This document shows positions 60,620-64,000 of a stretch of 64,000 nt of DNA, one piece after another; the stretch's first letter is position 1; each line of letters begins with the position of its first letter. Below the pieces are notes generated by a model. The model made no database searches and had not been told where the DNA came from. It saw only the letters and a program-made list of their open reading frames with translations. Source of the stretch: Brevibacterium ihuae (lineage in GTDB: Bacteria; Actinomycetota; Actinomycetes; Actinomycetales; Brevibacteriaceae); contig NZ_FXWZ01000002.1 in the NCBI RefSeq assembly GCF_900184225.1, positions 643,759-707,758 on the forward strand, read 5' to 3'. A program made the position numbers and the translations under genes.

Positions 60620-63600
60620 GCGCGGCTCACCTGCAGGCGGGCGTCGGGATGGAGCTCCCCGGCCGGGAACACGTCCGTCGCGTCCGTGAGCGGCTCCAGA
60701 GTGAGCTCGAGCTCGGTGGTGAGCGTCTCGCCCCTGACGAGGTCGAGGTGCGCGCGCAGCGGTTCGAGCGCGGTCTCCGGAGCGGAGATCGTCACCCGGA
60801 TGCGATCGGAGACGTTGAGATCGAGCTGCTTGCGGGCGTTCTGGATCGCGCGCACGGTGTCGCGCGCGGCCCCCTCGGCCGCGAGCTCCGGGGTCACCGT
60901 CGTGTCGAGCGCGACGAAGCCGGTGTGCATCGCGGCGAGCGCGGCATCCGTGCCGCCGGCGTCCGCGACCTCCTCGAGGGCGTACTCCCCGTCGACGAGC
61001 TCGATGCCGCCGGCGGTGACGACGCCGTCCGCGACCGACCAGTCGCCGGTCTTCGAGCCCTTGATCGCCTGCTGCACCTGCTTGCCCAGGCGCGGTCCGG
61101 CCGCGCGGGCGTTGACGGTGAGCTTCTGCTCGAGGGTGAAGCCCGCCGCGGCGGCCTGCTCGAGGGGCAGCACGCTGACCTCGCGGACGTTGAGCTCGTC
61201 GGCGATGATCGCGGTGAACTCCTCGCCCAGAGCGGTGTCGCTCGCGACGGTGAGTCCGGCGAGCGGCAGCCTCACGCGCAGCTGGTGGGCCTTGCGGAGG
61301 CTCGAGCCCGTCGAGCACACCTCGCGGGTGCGGTCCATCGCGGCGACGAGCTCGGGGTCGGCGCGGAACGCGCTCGCATCCGGGTAGTCGGCGAGGTGGA
61401 CCGAGCGCTCGCCGGTGAGTCCGCGGTAGATCTCCTCGATGGTGAAGGGGATGAGCGGCGCGGCGGCCCGGAGGAACGCCTCGAAGCACGTGTAGAACAC
61501 GTCGAAGGTCTCCCGGGTCTCCGCGGAGCCGTCCCAGAACCGGCGGCGCGAGCGGCGCACGTACCAGTTGGTGAACATGTCGAGGTGCTCCCGCACGAGA
61601 TCGCATGCGCCCCAGATGTCGTAGACGTCCATCCGCTCCTGGAAGGCGAGGAGGAAGTCGTGCGTCTTGGCGAGCGCGTAGCGGTCGAGCACCTGGCTCG
61701 ACTCGTAGCGGGGACGGGCGGCGTAGCCGGTCTTCTCCCCGCTGTCGGCGTCGGCGGAGTTCGAGTACGTCGCGAAGAAGTGCCAGGCGTTCCACAGCGG
61801 GAGGATGACCTGTCGCACGCCGTCGCGGATGCCCTGCTCGGTGACGATGAGGTTGCCCCCGCGCAGGATCGGGCTCGACATGAGGAACCAGCGCATCGCG
61901 TCGGATCCGTCGCGGTCGAGCACCTCGTTGACGTCGGGGTAGTTCCGCAGGCTCTTCGACATCTTCTGCCCGTCGGAGCCGAGGACGATGCCGTGGGAGA
62001 TGCAGTTGAGGAACGCCGGGCGGTCGAACACCGCGGTGGCGAGCACGTGGAGGGTGTAGAACCAGCCGCGCGTCTGCCCGATGTACTCGACGATGAAGTC
62101 CCCGGGGAAGTGGTGGTCGAACCAGTCGGCGTTCTCGAACGGGTAGTGGACCTGCGCGTAGCTCATCGACCCGGAATCGAACCACACGTCGAGGACGTCG
62201 GTCACGCGGCGCATCGTCGAGCGCCCCGTCGGGTCGTCGGGGTTGGGGCGGGTGAGCTCGTCGATGAACGGCCGGTGGAGATCGGGCTCGCCCTTCTCAT
62301 TGCGCGGCAGGCGACCGAAGTCCGCCTCGAGCTCCGCGAGCGAGCCGTAGACGTCGGTGCGCGGGTGCTCCGGATCGTCGGACACCCAGACGGGGATCGG
62401 CGAGCCCCAGAACCGGTTGCGCGAGATCGACCAGTCCCGGGCGTTCGACAGCCAGGTGCCGAACTGCCCGTGCTTGACGTTCTCCGGGACCCAGGTGATC
62501 TGCTCGTTGAGCTCGACCATCCGGTCCTTGAAGGTCGACACCGAGACGAACCAGCTCGACACCGCACGGTAGATCAGGGGGTTCCGGCAGCGCCAGCAGT
62601 GGGGGTACGAGTGCTCGTAGGTCTCGTGGCGCACGAGCACGGCGGCGCGCCCGGCGACCGGGCCGGTGCCGTGCTTGAGGTCGGCGATGATCGCCTTGTT
62701 CGCGTCGAACACCTGCTGTCCGGCGTAGTCGTCGACCGGGTGCTCGAAGCAGCCGCTGTCGTCGACCGGGCACACCGCGCGGATGCCGTAGGTGTCGGTG
62801 AGGAGCTTGTCCTCCTCACCGAAGGCCGGCGACTGGTGGACGATCCCGGTGCCGTCGTCGGTGGTGACGAAGTCGGCTTCGAGGATCGTGTGCATGCGCT
62901 CGCCGAACTCGTCCTGCCGGCCCTCGAAATACGGGAACGGCGGCTCGTAGCGGCGCCCGGCGAGGTCGGGGCCCGGGACCGCGGCGACGAGCTCGGGCTC
63001 GGCGCCGAGCTCGCGGGCGTAGGCGGCGAGGCGCTCGCGGGCGAGGACGAGGACCTTCCCCCGCACCTCGGGCGCGGCGTCCTCCCCCGGGAGGACCGCG
63101 ACGTACTCGACGCCCGGGTTCGCCGCGACTGCCTGGTTGCTCGGCACGGTCCACGGCGTCGTGGTCCAGATGAGGACGAACTGGTCGGCGTCGTCGACCT
63201 CGGGCCTCCCGGTGCGCAGCTCCACGCGGTCGAGGAGGCGGTAGCCGATCGTCACCGACGGGTCCTGGCGCATCTTGTAGACGTCGTCGTCCATCCGCAG
63301 CTCGTGGTTGGACAGCGGGGTCTGGTCGCGCCAGCAGTACGGGAGGACGCGGTAGCCCTCGTACACGAGCCCCTTGTCCCAGAGCTGCTTGAACGCCCAG
63401 ATGACGCTCTCCATGTACTCGACGTTGAGCGTCTTGTAGTCGTTGTCGAAGTCGACCCAGCGGCCCTGCCGCGTGACGTACTCCTGCCATTCGTCGGTGT
63501 ACTCGAGCACCGAGGAGCGGCAGGCGGCGTTGAATTCGGCGATGCCCATGTCCGAGATCTGGGACTTGTCGGTGATGCCGAGCTGCCGCTCGGCCTCGAG

Positions 63601-63936
63601 CTCGGCGGGCAGCCCGTGGGTGTCCCAGCCGAAGCGGCGCTCGACGCGCTTGCCCCGCATGGTCTGGTAGCGCGGGACGACGTCCTTGACGTACCCGGTG
63701 AGGAGGTGGCCGTAGTGCGGGAGCCCGTTGGCGAAGGGCGGGCCGTCGTAGAAGACGAACTCGTTCTCGCCGTTCTCCCCGGCGTCCCGGTTGTCGATCG
63801 AGGCCTGGAAGGTGCCGTCGGTGTTCCAGAACTCGAGCACGTCGGCCTCGATCGCGGGGAACCGCGGCGAGGAGGTGAGTCCGAGGGCGGAGGTGCTCCG
63901 CTTGGGGTAGATCGGGGAGGAGGTGTGATCGGTCAT
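60616..63936 (-). CDS. ileS: isoleucyl-tRNA synthetase
   Basis: 1106 aa class I synthetase. HIGH motif as HYGH in [19 protein letters not shown] (about residue 75), editing domain ([18 protein letters not shown]), KMSKS at about residues 658-662 in [20 protein letters not shown], anticodon-binding domain and a C-terminal DUF5915-type extension. Length and motif context fit the eukaryote-like IleRS (type 2) common in Actinobacteria and usually less sensitive to mupirocin; that last point is inference. First gene of the ileS-folC-DUF4233 operon. Confidence 0.95.
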   Translation of the reverse strand: MTDHTSSPIYPKRSTSALGLTSSPRFPAIEADVLEFWNTDGTFQASIDNRDAGENGENEFVFYDGPPFANGLPHYGHLLTGYVKDVVPRYQTMRGKRVERRFGWDTHGLPAELEAERQLGITDKSQISDMGIAEFNAACRSSVLEYTDEWQEYVTRQGRWVDFDNDYKTLNVEYMESVIWAFKQLWDKGLVYEGYRVLPYCWRDQTPLSNHELRMDDDVYKMRQDPSVTIGYRLLDRVELRTGRPEVDDADQFVLIWTTTPWTVPSNQAVAANPGVEYVAVLPGEDAAPEVRGKVLVLARERLAAYARELGAEPELVAAVPGPDLAGRRYEPPFPYFEGRQDEFGERMHTILEADFVTTDDGTGIVHQSPAFGEEDKLLTDTYGIRAVCPVDDSGCFEHPVDDYAGQQVFDANKAIIADLKHGTGPVAGRAAVLVRHETYEHSYPHCWRCRNPLIYRAVSSWFVSVSTFKDRMVELNEQITWVPENVKHGQFGTWLSNARDWSISRNRFWGSPIPVWVSDDPEHPRTDVYGSLAELEADFGRLPRNEKGEPDLHRPFIDELTRPNPDDPTGRSTMRRVTDVLDVWFDSGSMSYAQVHYPFENADWFDHHFPGDFIVEYIGQTRGWFYTLHVLATAVFDRPAFLNCISHGIVLGSDGQKMSKSLRNYPDVNEVLDRDGSDAMRWFLMSSPILRGGNLIVTEQGIRDGVRQVILPLWNAWHFFATYSNSADADSGEKTGYAARPRYESSQVLDRYALAKTHDFLLAFQERMDVYDIWGACDLVREHLDMFTNWYVRRSRRRFWDGSAETRETFDVFYTCFEAFLRAAAPLIPFTIEEIYRGLTGERSVHLADYPDASAFRADPELVAAMDRTREVCSTGSSLRKAHQLRVRLPLAGLTVASDTALGEEFTAIIADELNVREVSVLPLEQAAAAGFTLEQKLTVNARAAGPRLGKQVQQAIKGSKTGDWSVADGVVTAGGIELVDGEYALEEVADAGGTDAALAAMHTGFVALDTTVTPELAAEGAARDTVRAIQNARKQLDLNVSDRIRVTISAPETALEPLRAHLDLVRGETLTTELELTLEPLTDATDVFPAGELHPDARLQVSRA

Positions 63937-64000
63937 GAGCGTCCTTGTGGTCCGGTTCGATGGTGTGTCGGTTCGATCCGTGCGAGGACGACATCACTGC
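63937..64000 (-). promoter_or_regulatory. partial upstream region of ileS
   Basis: Only 64 bases before the window ends. AAGGACG immediately upstream of the ATG is a plausible SD. Actinobacterial ileS genes often have a translational T-box leader, but the conserved T-box bulge cannot be assessed in so little sequence. Confidence 0.3.

Noticed and set aside
1..64000. CRISPR array, complete restriction-modification or toxin-antitoxin system
   Set aside because: No regularly spaced repeats and no cas, methyltransferase, nuclease or toxin signatures were found on either strand. The only defence-like traces are the WYL and possible S8 remnants.
63937..64000. T-box riboswitch upstream of ileS
   Set aside because: Plausible for the lineage, but only 64 bases are available and no conserved element can be shown.

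Overview
The window is high-GC DNA with strong third-position G/C bias, GTG starts and many 1-8 bp gene overlaps. The chromosomal order rplU-rpmA-obgE-proB-proA-nadD-rsfS beside ileS-folC-DUF4233-ndk-VKOR-rne is typical of Actinobacteria. Together with a seven-function Mrp antiporter operon it suggests a Micrococcales species, perhaps Brevibacterium-like. That placement is inference from gene content; there is no rRNA or other decisive marker here.

Layout. 1-6.7 kb: an SsuB/SsuA/SsuC-type ABC importer runs by overlapping codons into acetyl-CoA synthetase, followed by O-acetylhomoserine sulfhydrylase and a CoA-binding protein, which reads as a sulfur-assimilation locus. 6.7-10.6 kb: an MpaB/Lcp-like (DUF2236) oxygenase, a small membrane protein, a TetR regulator and a broken ABC permease/ATPase pair. 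Matched palindromes lie upstream of both the small membrane protein and the permease, suggesting one TetR regulon. 10.6-22.8 kb: SelO, an esterase next to a Baeyer-Villiger-like flavoprotein with an altered fingerprint, an HxlR/NmrA divergent pair around a long interrupted palindrome, a cupin, an MscS channel with a DUF2254 membrane protein, an ATP-grasp enzyme, and an LGFP-repeat L,D-transpeptidase with a lipoprotein.

23.4-31.5 kb is an accessory, decayed patch between a 5'-truncated RidA gene and the 3' end of a tRNA-Ala(GGC). It contains an IS256 element with a perfect 8-bp target duplication splitting a helix-turn-helix gene, remnants of WYL-regulator and S8-peptidase-like genes, a TetR/DUF3995 pair with tandem operators, an IS3 element carrying a nested IS30 element (3-bp duplication), and three copies of a roughly 120-190 bp repeat ending in a hairpin. 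No integrase or att duplication was found.

31.7-64 kb is mostly conserved core: alpha/beta hydrolase and pdxH, the mrpG-F-E-D-C-A operon, a GT4 glycosyltransferase, the phosphatase/rsfS/nadD block, proA/proB/obgE, ribosomal proteins L27 and L21, chorismate mutase/malQ, an alanine/glycine:cation symporter, a large RNase E/G, VKOR, ndk, DUF4233, folC and ileS. The most unusual points here are the missing zinc-link cysteine pair in the RNase E/G protein and a perfect palindrome with 28-bp arms between convergent VKOR and ndk. I did not find a CRISPR array or a complete recognisable defence system. The best candidates for something under-described are the TetR/MpaB regulon and the altered Baeyer-Villiger-like enzyme.
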